A stretch of DNA of 42,388 nucleotides, taken from an uncultured Bacilli bacterium (GTDB lineage: Bacteria > Bacillota_I > Bacilli_A > RF39 > UBA660). The position numbers and the translations under genes are program-made. The notes beneath the pieces were generated by a model. That model worked only from the letters and a program-made list of their open reading frames with translations, was not told the origin of the DNA and ran no database searches. The stretch spans positions 1 through 42,388 of the forward strand of contig CANRQF010000005.1 of assembly GCA_947632715.1 (NCBI GenBank), in the 5' to 3' direction. Of this stretch, positions 21,299-30,618 are shown one piece after another (the stretch's first letter is position 1; the number at the start of each line of letters is the position of its first letter).

Positions 21299-22663
21299 AT
21301 GGATTTAAAAGATTTATTAAAAGATAAAGATAAATATTTAGATAAAGAAGTATCTATATGTGGTTGGATTAGAAATCATCGTGATCAAAAGACATTTGGT
21401 TTTATTGATTTTTCTGATGGTACATGTCAAACACATTTACAAGTTGTATATGATGAAAAATTAAGTAATTTTGAAGAAGTTAAAAAATTACTTGTTGGTT
21501 GTGCTATTAAAGTTACTGGTAAAATTATTAAATCAAAAGGTAATCAAGATATTGAAATGCAAGCAGAAAGTATTGAATTACTTGGTAATTGTCCTGAAGA
21601 TTATCCAATTCAACCAAAAAGACATACTAGGGAATTTTTAAGAGAGCAAGCTTATTTAAGACCTAGAACTAATTTATTTCAAGCTGTTTTTAGAGTAAGA
21701 AGTATTGCTGCTTATGCCATTCATAAGTATTTTCAAGAAAATGGTTATGTTTATTTTCATGCTCCTTTAATTACATCAAGTGATTGTGAAGGTGCTGGGG
21801 AAATGTTCCAAGTAACAACGATTCCTTTAGATAAAATAAAAGGTGATGTTGATTATTCTAAAGATTTCTTTGGTAAAATGACAAATCTTACGGTAAGTGG
21901 TCAACTTGAAGCTGAAACATTTGCTCTAAGTTATAAAAAGACATATACATTTGGTCCAACTTTTAGAGCCGAAAATTCTAATACCAAAACACATGCATCT
22001 GAATTTTGGATGATTGAACCAGAAATTGCTTTCTGTGATTTAGAAGGTGATATGGATATAATGGAGAGTATGCTAAAATATGTAGTTAAATATGTTTTAG
22101 ATAATGCCAAAGAAGAAATGGAATTCTTTGATAAATTTGTTGAAAATGGATTAATTGATAAATTAAATAAATTATTAAATAGCCATTTTACAAGAATTGA
22201 TCATAAAGATGTTATTAAAATATTAAAAGAAGCTCCCGTTAAATGGGAATTTGAACCAGAATATGGGGAAGATATTGCGAAAGAACATGAAAAATATATT
22301 ACTGAATATTTTAATGGTCCTGTATTTATTAAAAATTGGCCAAAAGATATTAAAGCCTTCTATATGAAACTTAACCCTGATAATGAAACAGTAGCGGCAG
22401 TTGATTTAGAAGTACCTGGTGCTGGTGAACTTATGGGTGGTAGTCAAAGAGAAGAAGATTATGATAAATTAGTAAGTAGAATGCAAGAACTTGGTATGAG
22501 TAGGGAAGGCCTTGAATGGTATTTAAATCTTCGCCGTTATGGTGGTTGTGTTCATTCCGGTTTTGGTATGGGCTTTGAAAGATTACTTATTTATCTTACT
22601 GGTGTTGATAATATTAGAGATGTTATTCCTTATCCAAGATGTCCAAAAACATGTGATTATTAA
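21299..22663 (+). CDS. asnS: Asparaginyl-tRNA synthetase
   Basis: AsnRS charges tRNA-Asn. The 454-aa protein has an OB-fold N-terminus (VSICGWIRNHRDQKTFGFIDFSDG), the AsnRS-specific LTVSGQLEAETFA, motif 2 FRAENSNTKTHASEFWMIEPE, and C-terminal GGCVHSGFGMGFERLLIYLTG with VIPYPR. Length is usual. It sits in the T-box operon 21 bases after aspS with binding site AAAGGAAA. With AsnRS present, the GatCAB enzyme downstream is mainly needed for Gln-tRNA-Gln. Confidence 0.97.
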   Translation: MDLKDLLKDKDKYLDKEVSICGWIRNHRDQKTFGFIDFSDGTCQTHLQVVYDEKLSNFEEVKKLLVGCAIKVTGKIIKSKGNQDIEMQAESIELLGNCPEDYPIQPKRHTREFLREQAYLRPRTNLFQAVFRVRSIAAYAIHKYFQENGYVYFHAPLITSSDCEGAGEMFQVTTIPLDKIKGDVDYSKDFFGKMTNLTVSGQLEAETFALSYKKTYTFGPTFRAENSNTKTHASEFWMIEPEIAFCDLEGDMDIMESMLKYVVKYVLDNAKEEMEFFDKFVENGLIDKLNKLLNSHFTRIDHKDVIKILKEAPVKWEFEPEYGEDIAKEHEKYITEYFNGPVFIKNWPKDIKAFYMKLNPDNETVAAVDLEVPGAGELMGGSQREEDYDKLVSRMQELGMSREGLEWYLNLRRYGGCVHSGFGMGFERLLIYLTGVDNIRDVIPYPRCPKTCDY

Positions 22664-22672
22664 GAGGTATTT

Positions 22673-22981
22673 ATGAGTAAATTTACAAAAGAAATGGTCG
22701 ATTCATATGCTGATAAATTACTTATTGGATTAACAGAAGAAGAAAATAAATTAGTTTTGGATGAATTTGATATTATTGATAAAAATATGGAATTAATAAC
22801 AAAAATACCTAATATAAGTGAAGTTACACCAATGACACATACATTAGATGATTTTACTTATGAACTTAGAGAAGATGAATATGAAGAAAGTATTAATATT
22901 GATGATGCCCTAGCTAACGCAGATTCTACGGAAGGAAGACAAATAAAAGTACCTAATGTTGTTGAGGTGAGTAAAAAATGA
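22673..22981 (+). CDS. gatC: Glu/Asp-tRNA amidotransferase subunit C
   Basis: GatC stabilises the GatA-GatB interface of the tRNA-dependent amidotransferase. The 102-aa protein has the family form: a helical N-terminus (LIGLTEEENKLVLDEF), the TPMTHTLDD stretch, and a C-terminal strand ending in KVPNVVE. It begins nine bases after asnS, and its TGA overlaps the gatA ATG in the usual ATGA arrangement. Confidence 0.93.
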   Translation: MSKFTKEMVDSYADKLLIGLTEEENKLVLDEFDIIDKNMELITKIPNISEVTPMTHTLDDFTYELREDEYEESINIDDALANADSTEGRQIKVPNVVEVSKK

Positions 22982-24438
22982 TGGATAAAAGTATTAAAGA
23001 GTTACATGAACTTTTGATAAATAATAAAGTAAGTAGTGATGATTTAGTTAAAGAAGCTTTAGCTAAATCTCACACTTTACAAGAAAAATGCAATGCTTTT
23101 GTTACAATTTTGGATGATGCTAAAGGGGTATCTGTAAATGATAATCTACTTTCTGGTATTCCTTATGGTATAAAAGATAATTATTCTACCAAAGGAATAC
23201 TTACAACAGGTTCATCAAATACTTTAAAAGATTATGTTCCGTTTTTTACGGCAACTGCAGTTAAAAATTTAGAAAAATGTGGAGCAGTACCGGTTAATAA
23301 AACCGCTTTAGATGAATTTGGTATGGGTGGAACTGGTACAACCTGTCATACGGGTAATGTATTAAATCCATGGAATCCAAAAAGAATGTGTGGAGGTTCA
23401 TCTGCCGGTAGTGCTTGTGCAGTAAGTGCAGGTGTTTATCCATATGCTTTAGGTAGTGATACAGGTGACTCTATTCGTAAACCTGCTGCCTATTGTGGTA
23501 TTGTTGGCTATAAACCTACTTATGGTATGATTTCAAGATATGGTTTATTTCCTTTTGCCTCTTCTTTAGACCATTGTGGTGTTTTAACAAGATCGGTTGA
23601 AGATGCAGCCATTGTCGTAGATGCCATGAAAGGAAAAGATAAAAAAGATTTAACTAGTTTTGATTCTAGTAATATTTATCTATTAAATAGTTTAGATGGT
23701 AAAGTTAAAGGTAAGAAATTATTTTATATAAAAGAAATAGTTGATTTTGCTAATTATCCAAATATTGATGATACTTTAAAGAAACACTTAGATAATTATT
23801 TTAAAACTTTAGATAATTTAAAATCTCTAGGAGTTACTATTGACTCAGTAAGTATTGATAAAACCCTTCTTCAAGCAATTCCATCTGTTTATGTTTGTTT
23901 AAGTTGTGCTGAAGCCACAAGTAATATGTCTAATTTAACTGGTATTATCTTTGGGCCAAGGGGTAAAGGTGATAATGTCATGGAAATGATTAAAGATCAT
24001 CGTACTAAAGGATTTTCACCACTTATTAAAAGAAGATTTGTTATTGGTTCATATATCTTACAAAAAGAAAATCAAGAAAAATATTTTGTTAATGCTCAAA
24101 GAGTTAGAAGATTAATCGTGGATAAAATGAAAGAATTATTTAAAGAATATGATGGCCTTATTTTACCTGTTGGTACTGGTCCTGCTCCCTATATTGATGG
24201 TAGTGTAGACCATGTTAATAATAGTGATACAAGTATTTTAGAAGAACATTTACAAATTGGTAATTTTGGTGGTTTCCCATCTATTACTATACCTAATGGT
24301 TTTATTAATAATCTACCTGTAGGTATCAATATTACTGGTAATTGTTATGATGATGTCAATATTTTAAATATTGCTTATGCCTTAGAGGGAACAATGAATT
24401 ATAAAGGTCAAATAGCAAAGGAGGGTACTAATGAGTAA
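22978..24438 (+). CDS. gatA: Glu/Asp-tRNA amidotransferase subunit A
   Basis: GatA is the amidase-signature glutaminase that supplies ammonia for converting Glu-tRNA-Gln to Gln-tRNA-Gln. The Ser-cisSer-Lys triad is visible: Lys in PYGIKDNYSTKG, cis-Ser in GGSSAGSACA, and nucleophile Ser in GSDTGDSIRKPAAYCG. The usual GSDTGGS is GSDTGDS here, a Gly to Asp change next to the nucleophile; similar forms may be normal in Mollicutes relatives. At 486 aa the length is typical. A second ATG at 22981 is possible; GAGGTGA upstream fits either. Confidence 0.95.
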   Translation: MMDKSIKELHELLINNKVSSDDLVKEALAKSHTLQEKCNAFVTILDDAKGVSVNDNLLSGIPYGIKDNYSTKGILTTGSSNTLKDYVPFFTATAVKNLEKCGAVPVNKTALDEFGMGGTGTTCHTGNVLNPWNPKRMCGGSSAGSACAVSAGVYPYALGSDTGDSIRKPAAYCGIVGYKPTYGMISRYGLFPFASSLDHCGVLTRSVEDAAIVVDAMKGKDKKDLTSFDSSNIYLLNSLDGKVKGKKLFYIKEIVDFANYPNIDDTLKKHLDNYFKTLDNLKSLGVTIDSVSIDKTLLQAIPSVYVCLSCAEATSNMSNLTGIIFGPRGKGDNVMEMIKDHRTKGFSPLIKRRFVIGSYILQKENQEKYFVNAQRVRRLIVDKMKELFKEYDGLILPVGTGPAPYIDGSVDHVNNSDTSILEEHLQIGNFGGFPSITIPNGFINNLPVGINITGNCYDDVNILNIAYALEGTMNYKGQIAKEGTNE

Positions 24439-25858
24439 ATATAAAGCAGTTATTGGGTTAGAAATGCACTGCGAATTAAAAAGTAATTCAAAAGTATTCT
24501 CACCAGCTAAAAATGGTTATAGTGAAATACCTAACTTTAATATTTCCGAAATAGATATGGCTTTTCCGGGTATCTTACCATCAGTTAATAAAGAATCAGT
24601 AAGAAGTGCTATTATGGCTTCCTTAGTTTTAAATTGCAAGGTTCCCGAATATATGTACTTTGATCGTAAAAATTATTATTATCCTGATTTACCTAAAGGT
24701 TATCAAATTACCCAAATGCATGATCCAGTTGGTACAAATGGTAAAATTTTAATTGATATGGATGGATATACTAAAGAAGTTTTAATTCATGATATTCACT
24801 TAGAAGAAGATAGTGCTAGTTTAGACCATTATATTGATGCATCTCTAATTGATTACAATAGAGCAGGTGTTCCCCTTTTAGAACTTGTTACAGAACCATG
24901 TTTTAATAATGCTGAAGAAGCTGTAGCATTCCTAGAATATATGCGTCTTGTTTATAAATACTTAGGTATTAGCGATGCTGATACAAAAATGGGCCAAATT
25001 AGATGTGATGTTAATGTTTCTATTATGGATTATGATGCTAAAGAACTTGGTACCAAAGTTGAAATTAAAAATGTTAACTCGTTTCAAAATGTTAAAGATG
25101 CCATTAATTATGAAATAAAAAGACAATCAGAATTAAAGGATGCAGGCCGTTATAGTGAGGTTGAACAAGAGACAAGAAGATTTGATGAAGAAACTTTAAC
25201 TACTGTAAGAATGCGTAGTAAAGTTGATGCCATTGATTATAAATATTTTGTTGAACCAAATATTCCTAAATATAAAATAACTAAAGAATGGATTGAAGAA
25301 ATAAAAAAGAGTATTCCAATGTTACCTAGAGAAAGAAAGCAAAAATATATAAATGAGTATGGTTTATCAGAATATGATACTAATATAATAATTAAAAATA
25401 AAGAATATGCTGATTATTTTGAAGAATGCTTAAATCTTGGCATGGATGCTAAAACTAGTGCCAATTATTTAATTGTTAATATTATTGCTTATTTAAATAA
25501 ATTTAATATGGAATTAAAAGATTTCTTTCTAAAGCCAAAGTATTTAAAAGAAATAATTGATGAACTTATAAAGGGTAATATTTCATCTAAACAAGCAAAA
25601 GAAATATTTAATAAAGCTTTAGATGAAAATAAAGAACCAAAAGAATTTATAAGTAAAGAGAATAGTCAAATATCAGATGTAAGTGAACTTAATAATATTA
25701 TTGATACTATTTTAAATAATAACCAATCGCAAATTGAATTATATAAGAATGGAAGAAGTAATATATTTGATTATTTTGTCGGTCAAGTAATGAAAGAAAC
25801 AAGAGGTAAAGCTAATCCAACGATAGTAAAAGAGATATTAAATGACAAATTAAAGTAG
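24431..25858 (+). CDS. gatB: Glu/Asp-tRNA amidotransferase subunit B
   Basis: GatB binds the misacylated tRNA, phosphorylates the Glu side chain and transfers ammonia from GatA. The 475-aa protein has the signature GLEMHCELKSNSKVFSP, YPDLPKGYQITQ, the core DYNRAGVPLLELVTEP, KVEIKNVNSF, and the C-terminal YqeY-like tail with GKANPTIVKEIL. It overlaps gatA by eight bases. A terminator at its stop codon ends the T-box operon. Confidence 0.97.
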   Translation: MSKYKAVIGLEMHCELKSNSKVFSPAKNGYSEIPNFNISEIDMAFPGILPSVNKESVRSAIMASLVLNCKVPEYMYFDRKNYYYPDLPKGYQITQMHDPVGTNGKILIDMDGYTKEVLIHDIHLEEDSASLDHYIDASLIDYNRAGVPLLELVTEPCFNNAEEAVAFLEYMRLVYKYLGISDADTKMGQIRCDVNVSIMDYDAKELGTKVEIKNVNSFQNVKDAINYEIKRQSELKDAGRYSEVEQETRRFDEETLTTVRMRSKVDAIDYKYFVEPNIPKYKITKEWIEEIKKSIPMLPRERKQKYINEYGLSEYDTNIIIKNKEYADYFEECLNLGMDAKTSANYLIVNIIAYLNKFNMELKDFFLKPKYLKEIIDELIKGNISSKQAKEIFNKALDENKEPKEFISKENSQISDVSELNNIIDTILNNNQSQIELYKNGRSNIFDYFVGQVMKETRGKANPTIVKEILNDKLK

Positions 25859-25876
25859 TGTTATACTACTTTTTTA
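25852..25876 (+). terminator. Terminator closing the T-box operon
   Basis: AAAGTAGT (25852-25859), GTTAT loop, ACTACTTTTTT. The gatB stop codon TAG is inside the 5' arm. Confidence 0.82.
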
Positions 25877-25923
25877 GTGGTCTAATTACCTTAATTATGA
25901 TATATTATAGATATGGTGATTTT

Positions 25924-26574
25924 ATGTTACTATTGATAATTTTAATATTAATTTGTTTATATATAATCTTTATCATTTTTAAATCGTATAAAGAAAATGA
26001 ATTTAATATGTTTTGGTTTAACTTTGGTAAATATAGTTTAGGTTGGTTATTTAAATTTTATTATCCTTTCAAAGTTATTAATAAAGTAGATGTGCCTGAT
26101 GGTCCCATCATTGTCTGTGGTAACCATATTCATTTAATGGACCAATTTCTACCTATTTTAAATATTAATAGACCAATTCACTATTTAGCAAAAATTGAAT
26201 ATTTTAATAATAAGAAAACAAGATGGTTTTTTAAAGGGACGGGATGTATTCCGGTAAATAGAGAAATTCATGATCAAAATGCTAAAGATAAAGCAATGGA
26301 AGTATTAAATAAAGGTCTTGCTTTAGGCATATTTCCGGAAGGAACAAGAAATCGAAGCAATAAACCATTATTACCATTTAAATATGGTGCAGTATCAATG
26401 GCTATTAAAAGTAACGCAACAATTATTCCTTTTGCAATTAAAGGTGAATATAAATTTAGAAGTAAAAATTTAAAAATTATTTTTGGTAAACCTTATAAAG
26501 TTGAAACAGACGATATTCCTAAAGAAACAGCTAAATTAGAAAAAATAATTCTTAAATTATTAAAAGAAAATTGA
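25924..26574 (+). CDS. plsC: 1-acyl-sn-glycerol-3-phosphate acyltransferase
   Basis: PlsC makes phosphatidic acid by acylating lysophosphatidic acid at the membrane. From ATG 25924 it has 216 aa, with one N-terminal hydrophobic helix (about 1-19), the HX4D motif in CGNHIHLMDQF, the FPEGTRNRS substrate motif, and IIPFAIKG. The ORF track begins at GTG 25858, but that region is the gatB terminator and a TATTAT -10 (25903-25908). GGTGA five bases before 25924 supports the later start. It begins an envelope gene run: plsC, hydrolase, murF-like, ddl. Confidence 0.9.
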   Translation: MLLLIILILICLYIIFIIFKSYKENEFNMFWFNFGKYSLGWLFKFYYPFKVINKVDVPDGPIIVCGNHIHLMDQFLPILNINRPIHYLAKIEYFNNKKTRWFFKGTGCIPVNREIHDQNAKDKAMEVLNKGLALGIFPEGTRNRSNKPLLPFKYGAVSMAIKSNATIIPFAIKGEYKFRSKNLKIIFGKPYKVETDDIPKETAKLEKIILKLLKEN

Positions 26575-26582
26575 GGTGTGTT

Positions 26583-27320
26583 ATGTTAGTAAAAGATGTT
26601 TTTGTTAATTATGAATATCATAAGAATAAAAAAGATATAACAATTGTCTTTTTACATGGCTGGGGTCAAAATATAGAGATGATGAGGCCTCTTGCAGAAT
26701 TCTACGATAAATATTTTAATACCCTTATTGTCGATTTACCTGGTTTTGGTAAAAGTGAGGAACCGAAAGATGCATTTAGTACTCTTGATTATGTAGAGTT
26801 TATTCATGAATTACTTATGAAACTAGAAATTAATAAAGTAATATTAGTTGGTCATTCTTTTGGAGGACGCATTTCTTTATTGTATGCAAGTATGTATCCT
26901 GTATATAAATTAATATGTCTTGCTAGTCCATATTGTCCAGAAAGTACAAAAATAACATTTAAAACTAAGGTATATAAAAAGATTAAAAAAATAAAATGTT
27001 TAAGATTCTTAAGTGATTATATGCGTAAAAAGAATGGTTCCACTGATTATAATAATGCTAGTGAAATAATGAAAGGGGTACTTGTTAAAGCCGTAAATAC
27101 TAATTTAGAAGAAGATGTCAAAAATATTAAGTGCCCAACTTTATTGGTGTGGGGTGATTTAGATACGGCCGTGCCAATTAAAAGAGCATATGAACTTAAG
27201 AATTTAATAAAAGATGCTGGGGTAGTTGTCTTTAATGGTGCAACTCATTATGCCTACTTAGAAAGAATTAATGAACTCGTAGTAGTCTTAGATAATTTCT
27301 TGGAGGTAGATAGAAAATGA
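26583..27320 (+). CDS. Alpha/beta-fold hydrolase
   Basis: A 245-aa serine hydrolase of the alpha/beta fold. The oxyanion segment FLHGWGQN, nucleophile elbow GHSFGG, acid residue in LVWGDLDTAVP, and the catalytic His in GATHYAYLE are all visible. The substrate is unknown; relatives include esterases and lipases. GAGGTG precedes ATG 26583, so the track's TTG 26571 start is discounted. It lies between plsC and a MurF-like ligase and overlaps the latter by four bases, so an envelope-related substrate is plausible but unproven. Confidence 0.87.
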   Translation: MLVKDVFVNYEYHKNKKDITIVFLHGWGQNIEMMRPLAEFYDKYFNTLIVDLPGFGKSEEPKDAFSTLDYVEFIHELLMKLEINKVILVGHSFGGRISLLYASMYPVYKLICLASPYCPESTKITFKTKVYKKIKKIKCLRFLSDYMRKKNGSTDYNNASEIMKGVLVKAVNTNLEEDVKNIKCPTLLVWGDLDTAVPIKRAYELKNLIKDAGVVVFNGATHYAYLERINELVVVLDNFLEVDRK

Positions 27321-28885
27321 TTATATTAGTATATATATTTGTAATTCCTTATCTATTGATCTTAACTAAACATAATTTACATATCTTCCAACAAAATTTT
27401 TATAATGAAAATAATCGTTATTTAAAATGGGGTATTAAAAATATAAAAGAAGTTTTAAATATTTTTGATATCTTATTACTTATCTTAAATATTATAAATA
27501 TCTATATTAAAAATAAATATTTAATGCTTATTAATATTTTATATTTAGTATTATATATTTATAAATATAATAATTTAAAAAAAGAACAAGTTAAAATACC
27601 ACTTAAGATAACAAGTAGAATTAAAAGATTATTAGTTACTATTTCTATAATCTACTTGTTACCATTTATCTTTATCTATTTTAATTTATATAATTCATAT
27701 TTAATTAATTTATTAATAACTATTAATTTCTTAGTAATATATATAGCTAATATTATTAATAAACCAATTGAAAAATATGTATTTCATTATTATAAAAGTA
27801 AAGCCATGAAAAAACTTAAGAATATGCCTAATTTAGAAGTTATTGGTATTACAGGTAGTTATGGTAAAACTAGTAGTAAAAATATTTTAAATGATATATT
27901 AAGTGTTAAATATAATACTCTTGCTAGTCCTAAAAATTATAATACACAATATGGTCTTATTATGACTATTAATAATTATTTAGATAAATATAATGATTAT
28001 TTTATTGCGGAAATGGGAGCTTTTAAAAGAGGAAGAATCAAATTATTATGTGATTTAGTTAAACCTAAATATGGTATTTTAACAATTATTGGGGAAGCTC
28101 ACTTAGAAACATTTAAAAGTAAAGAAAATATTCAAAAAGGTAAATTTGAATTAATTGAAAGTTTACCTAGTGATGGACTAGCTATTTTAAATAGAGATGA
28201 TCCATATCAAGTAAGTTATAAGTTAAAAAATAATTGTGAAGTTAAATGGATAGGTATTGATAATAAAGATGCTGATATTTATGCCAGTGATATTAAGATG
28301 ACTAAAGATGGCATGGAATTTCTTGTTCATTTTGAAGATAAAAGAAGAGTATTATTTAAAACTAAATTATTAGGTAAACCAAATATTTATAATATTTTAG
28401 CAGGTATAGCTTTTGGTGAATATGCCCATATGAGTGATTCTGAGTTACAAAGAGGAGTATCTTTAATAAAACCAATTGAACATCGTTTAGAAATCAAAAA
28501 ATTAAGTAATTATACAATTATTGATGATGCTTATAATTCTAATCCTGTTGGTTCTAGTATGGCTTTGGATGTTTTGAAGATGATGCCTGGCGAAAAAATA
28601 ATTGTGACACCTGGTATGATTGAACTTGGCGATAATGAATATAGACAAAACTATGAATTTGGTAGTAAAATTAGTGAGGTAGCTGATTTAGTTATTTTAG
28701 TTGGTAAAAAACAAACTAAACCAATACTAGATGGTTTAAAAGATAAAGGGTATGATAATAATAAAATTAAAATTATTAATGATGTGAAAGAAGCATTTAC
28801 GATAGTAGATAATTTAAAAATTAAAAAAGATGCATATATTTTATTAGAAAATGATTTACCTGATATCTTTAATGAGAGGAAGTAA
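27317..28885 (+). CDS. MurF-like Mur ligase with N-terminal membrane domain
   Basis: The C-terminal two thirds (about 170-522) are a Mur ligase: ATP loop GITGSYGKTSSKN, the AEMGA and GEAHLETF segments, NRDD, EHRLEIKK and IDDAYNSNPVG, closest to MurF, which adds D-Ala-D-Ala to the UDP-MurNAc-tripeptide. The first 150 residues are hydrophobic with about 4-6 membrane segments, in place of the usual UDP-binding domain. Ddl, which makes D-Ala-D-Ala, is encoded four bases downstream, supporting the MurF role. No other murF is in the window. Membrane tethering, or a lipid-linked substrate, is inference. Confidence 0.85.
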   Translation: MIILVYIFVIPYLLILTKHNLHIFQQNFYNENNRYLKWGIKNIKEVLNIFDILLLILNIINIYIKNKYLMLINILYLVLYIYKYNNLKKEQVKIPLKITSRIKRLLVTISIIYLLPFIFIYFNLYNSYLINLLITINFLVIYIANIINKPIEKYVFHYYKSKAMKKLKNMPNLEVIGITGSYGKTSSKNILNDILSVKYNTLASPKNYNTQYGLIMTINNYLDKYNDYFIAEMGAFKRGRIKLLCDLVKPKYGILTIIGEAHLETFKSKENIQKGKFELIESLPSDGLAILNRDDPYQVSYKLKNNCEVKWIGIDNKDADIYASDIKMTKDGMEFLVHFEDKRRVLFKTKLLGKPNIYNILAGIAFGEYAHMSDSELQRGVSLIKPIEHRLEIKKLSNYTIIDDAYNSNPVGSSMALDVLKMMPGEKIIVTPGMIELGDNEYRQNYEFGSKISEVADLVILVGKKQTKPILDGLKDKGYDNNKIKIINDVKEAFTIVDNLKIKKDAYILLENDLPDIFNERK

Positions 28886-28889
28886 AATA

Positions 28890-30059
28890 ATGAAATTAAA
28901 AGTTGGTGTTATTTTTGGTGGCCAAAGTGTAGAACATGAAATAAGTGTTATTTCAGCTTTACAAGCAATAGATAATATTAATAAAGATACTTATGATATT
29001 GTACCTATCTATATATCTAAAAATAAAGATTGGTATACAGGAGATATATTACTTAATATCGAAAATTATAAAGATTTAGATGAACTTATTAAAAAATGTA
29101 AAAGAGTAGTACTCCAAAAAATGGATGATGAATTTTGTTTAGTTCATTATCGTAAATTATTTTCCCAAGTTATAACTAATGTTGATGTAGTAATACCTAT
29201 TGTTCATGGTCAAAATGTGGAAGATGGTACTTTACAAGGTTATTTAGAAACTGTTGGTATTCCTTATGCATCAAGTAAAGTTTTAGGTTCAAGTTTAGGT
29301 CAAGATAAAGTTGTTATGAAACAAATCTTTAAATCTTGTGATATTCCTATTGTTCCTTATTTATGGTTTTATGATAATGAATATTTAGAAGATACTGATA
29401 AATATTTAAAAGAAATAGATAAACTTGGTTATCCAGTAGTTGTTAAACCTGCATCTTTGGGTAGTAGTATCGGTATTAAATTTGTAGCAAGTAAAGATGA
29501 GATTGAAGATGCCATAAACGATGCCATTAGTTATGATAATAAGATTATTATTGAAAAGGGTATAGATAACTTAATTGAAGTTAATTGTAGTGTTTTAGGT
29601 ACTTATGATAATATTACTACTAGTTCTTTAGAGCAAGTTTTAAGCGCTCATGATATCTTAACTTTTAAAGATAAATATATAGGAAATGGTAAGACTAAGG
29701 GTCATAGTAAAGGTATGGCATCAACTAGTCGTATTATTCCTGCTAGTATTAGTAAAGAATTAACGAGTAAAATAAAAGAAACTTCTAAGAATGTATTTAG
29801 AGTACTTAACTTAAGTGGAGTAGTAAGAATCGATTATTTAATAAATGGTAAAACAAATGAATACTATGTTAATGAACCAAATACTATTCCTGGATCTCTT
29901 GCTTTTTATCTTTGGGAAGCCGATGGTAAAAAATATAGTGAATTACTTGATGATTTAATTAAAATAGCTATCAAAGAATATAAAATGAAAAGTAAAAAAG
30001 TTACTAAGTTTGATACTAATGTTTTAAAAGATTATAAAAAGGGTGGTATAAAAAAATAA
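28890..30059 (+). CDS. ddl: D-alanine--D-alanine ligase
   Basis: Ddl joins two D-alanines for peptidoglycan. Starting at ATG 28890 (AGAGGAAG upstream, in the murF-like 3' end) it has 389 aa. It has the ATP-grasp layout: VIFGGQSVEHEISVIS, HGQNVEDGTLQGYLE, KPASLGSSIGI, and the metal and substrate region RIDYLING with NEPNTIPGSLAFYLWE. The track's start at 28851 lies inside the previous gene. A bidirectional terminator follows. Confidence 0.95.
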   Translation: MKLKVGVIFGGQSVEHEISVISALQAIDNINKDTYDIVPIYISKNKDWYTGDILLNIENYKDLDELIKKCKRVVLQKMDDEFCLVHYRKLFSQVITNVDVVIPIVHGQNVEDGTLQGYLETVGIPYASSKVLGSSLGQDKVVMKQIFKSCDIPIVPYLWFYDNEYLEDTDKYLKEIDKLGYPVVVKPASLGSSIGIKFVASKDEIEDAINDAISYDNKIIIEKGIDNLIEVNCSVLGTYDNITTSSLEQVLSAHDILTFKDKYIGNGKTKGHSKGMASTSRIIPASISKELTSKIKETSKNVFRVLNLSGVVRIDYLINGKTNEYYVNEPNTIPGSLAFYLWEADGKKYSELLDDLIKIAIKEYKMKSKKVTKFDTNVLKDYKKGGIKK

Positions 30060-30086
30060 AATGCGATTAGATTTCTCGCATTTTTT
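30058..30086. terminator. Bidirectional terminator between ddl and def
   Basis: AAATGCGA (30059-30066) pairs with TCGCATTT (30076-30083), with A and T runs on both sides. It serves ddl (+) and def (-). Confidence 0.85.
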
Positions 30087-30618
30087 CTTTGTCTTTATAT
30101 GGATTTTTCTTATCAATTTTATCTACAAATAAGATACCATTTAAGTGATCCATTTCATGTTGGAAGGCTACTGATAAATCTTCTCTTACTCTTATTTCAC
30201 AAGTATTACCATCTATATCTTGGTAAGATATTCTCATTCTTGCATATCTTGGCACAATGCCATCTACCTCTCTATTAACACTTAAACAACCTTCACCTTC
30301 ACCAACATATATTAATTCTTCACTATGACTAATCATTTTTGGATTGATAATAACATAATTTTCAAATTTTTCTTCATCAATTTCTTCAACTATAACAAAA
30401 ATATTTTTTGGTATTCCTAGTTGAATAAAAGCAAGTCCCATACCAGGTCTTAAATTATATTCTTCTGAATACTTTTCAATTTGACTCATCGTTAGATAAG
30501 TAATTGCATCTTGAATTAATTTTTTATCATCTTCACTCAAAGGAAATTTAACTGGCTTACTTTTTGTTCTTAAAACTTTATGAAATTCATCTAAAATATT
30601 AATCTTTGGTAACTCCAT
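30067..30618 (-). CDS. def: Peptide deformylase
   Basis: Def removes the formyl group from new polypeptides. The three motifs are visible in the 183-aa protein: motif I GMGLAFIQLG (about 59-68, with Phe where Ala is usual), motif II EGCLS with metal ligand C111, and motif III QHEMDHLNG with H154, E155 and H158. The N-terminal region is as in the longer Firmicutes type 2 enzymes. Its start lies within the 3' end of the upstream gene (20-base overlap), with AAGGAAAAAGAG as binding site. Confidence 0.95.
   Translation of the reverse strand: MELPKINILDEFHKVLRTKSKPVKFPLSEDDKKLIQDAITYLTMSQIEKYSEEYNLRPGMGLAFIQLGIPKNIFVIVEEIDEEKFENYVIINPKMISHSEELIYVGEGEGCLSVNREVDGIVPRYARMRISYQDIDGNTCEIRVREDLSVAFQHEMDHLNGILFVDKIDKKNPYKDKEKMREI

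Noticed and set aside
18716-30059. One single T-box operon from hisS to ddl
   Set aside because: A clear terminator at the gatB stop codon and a -10 before plsC split the envelope genes from the translation genes.
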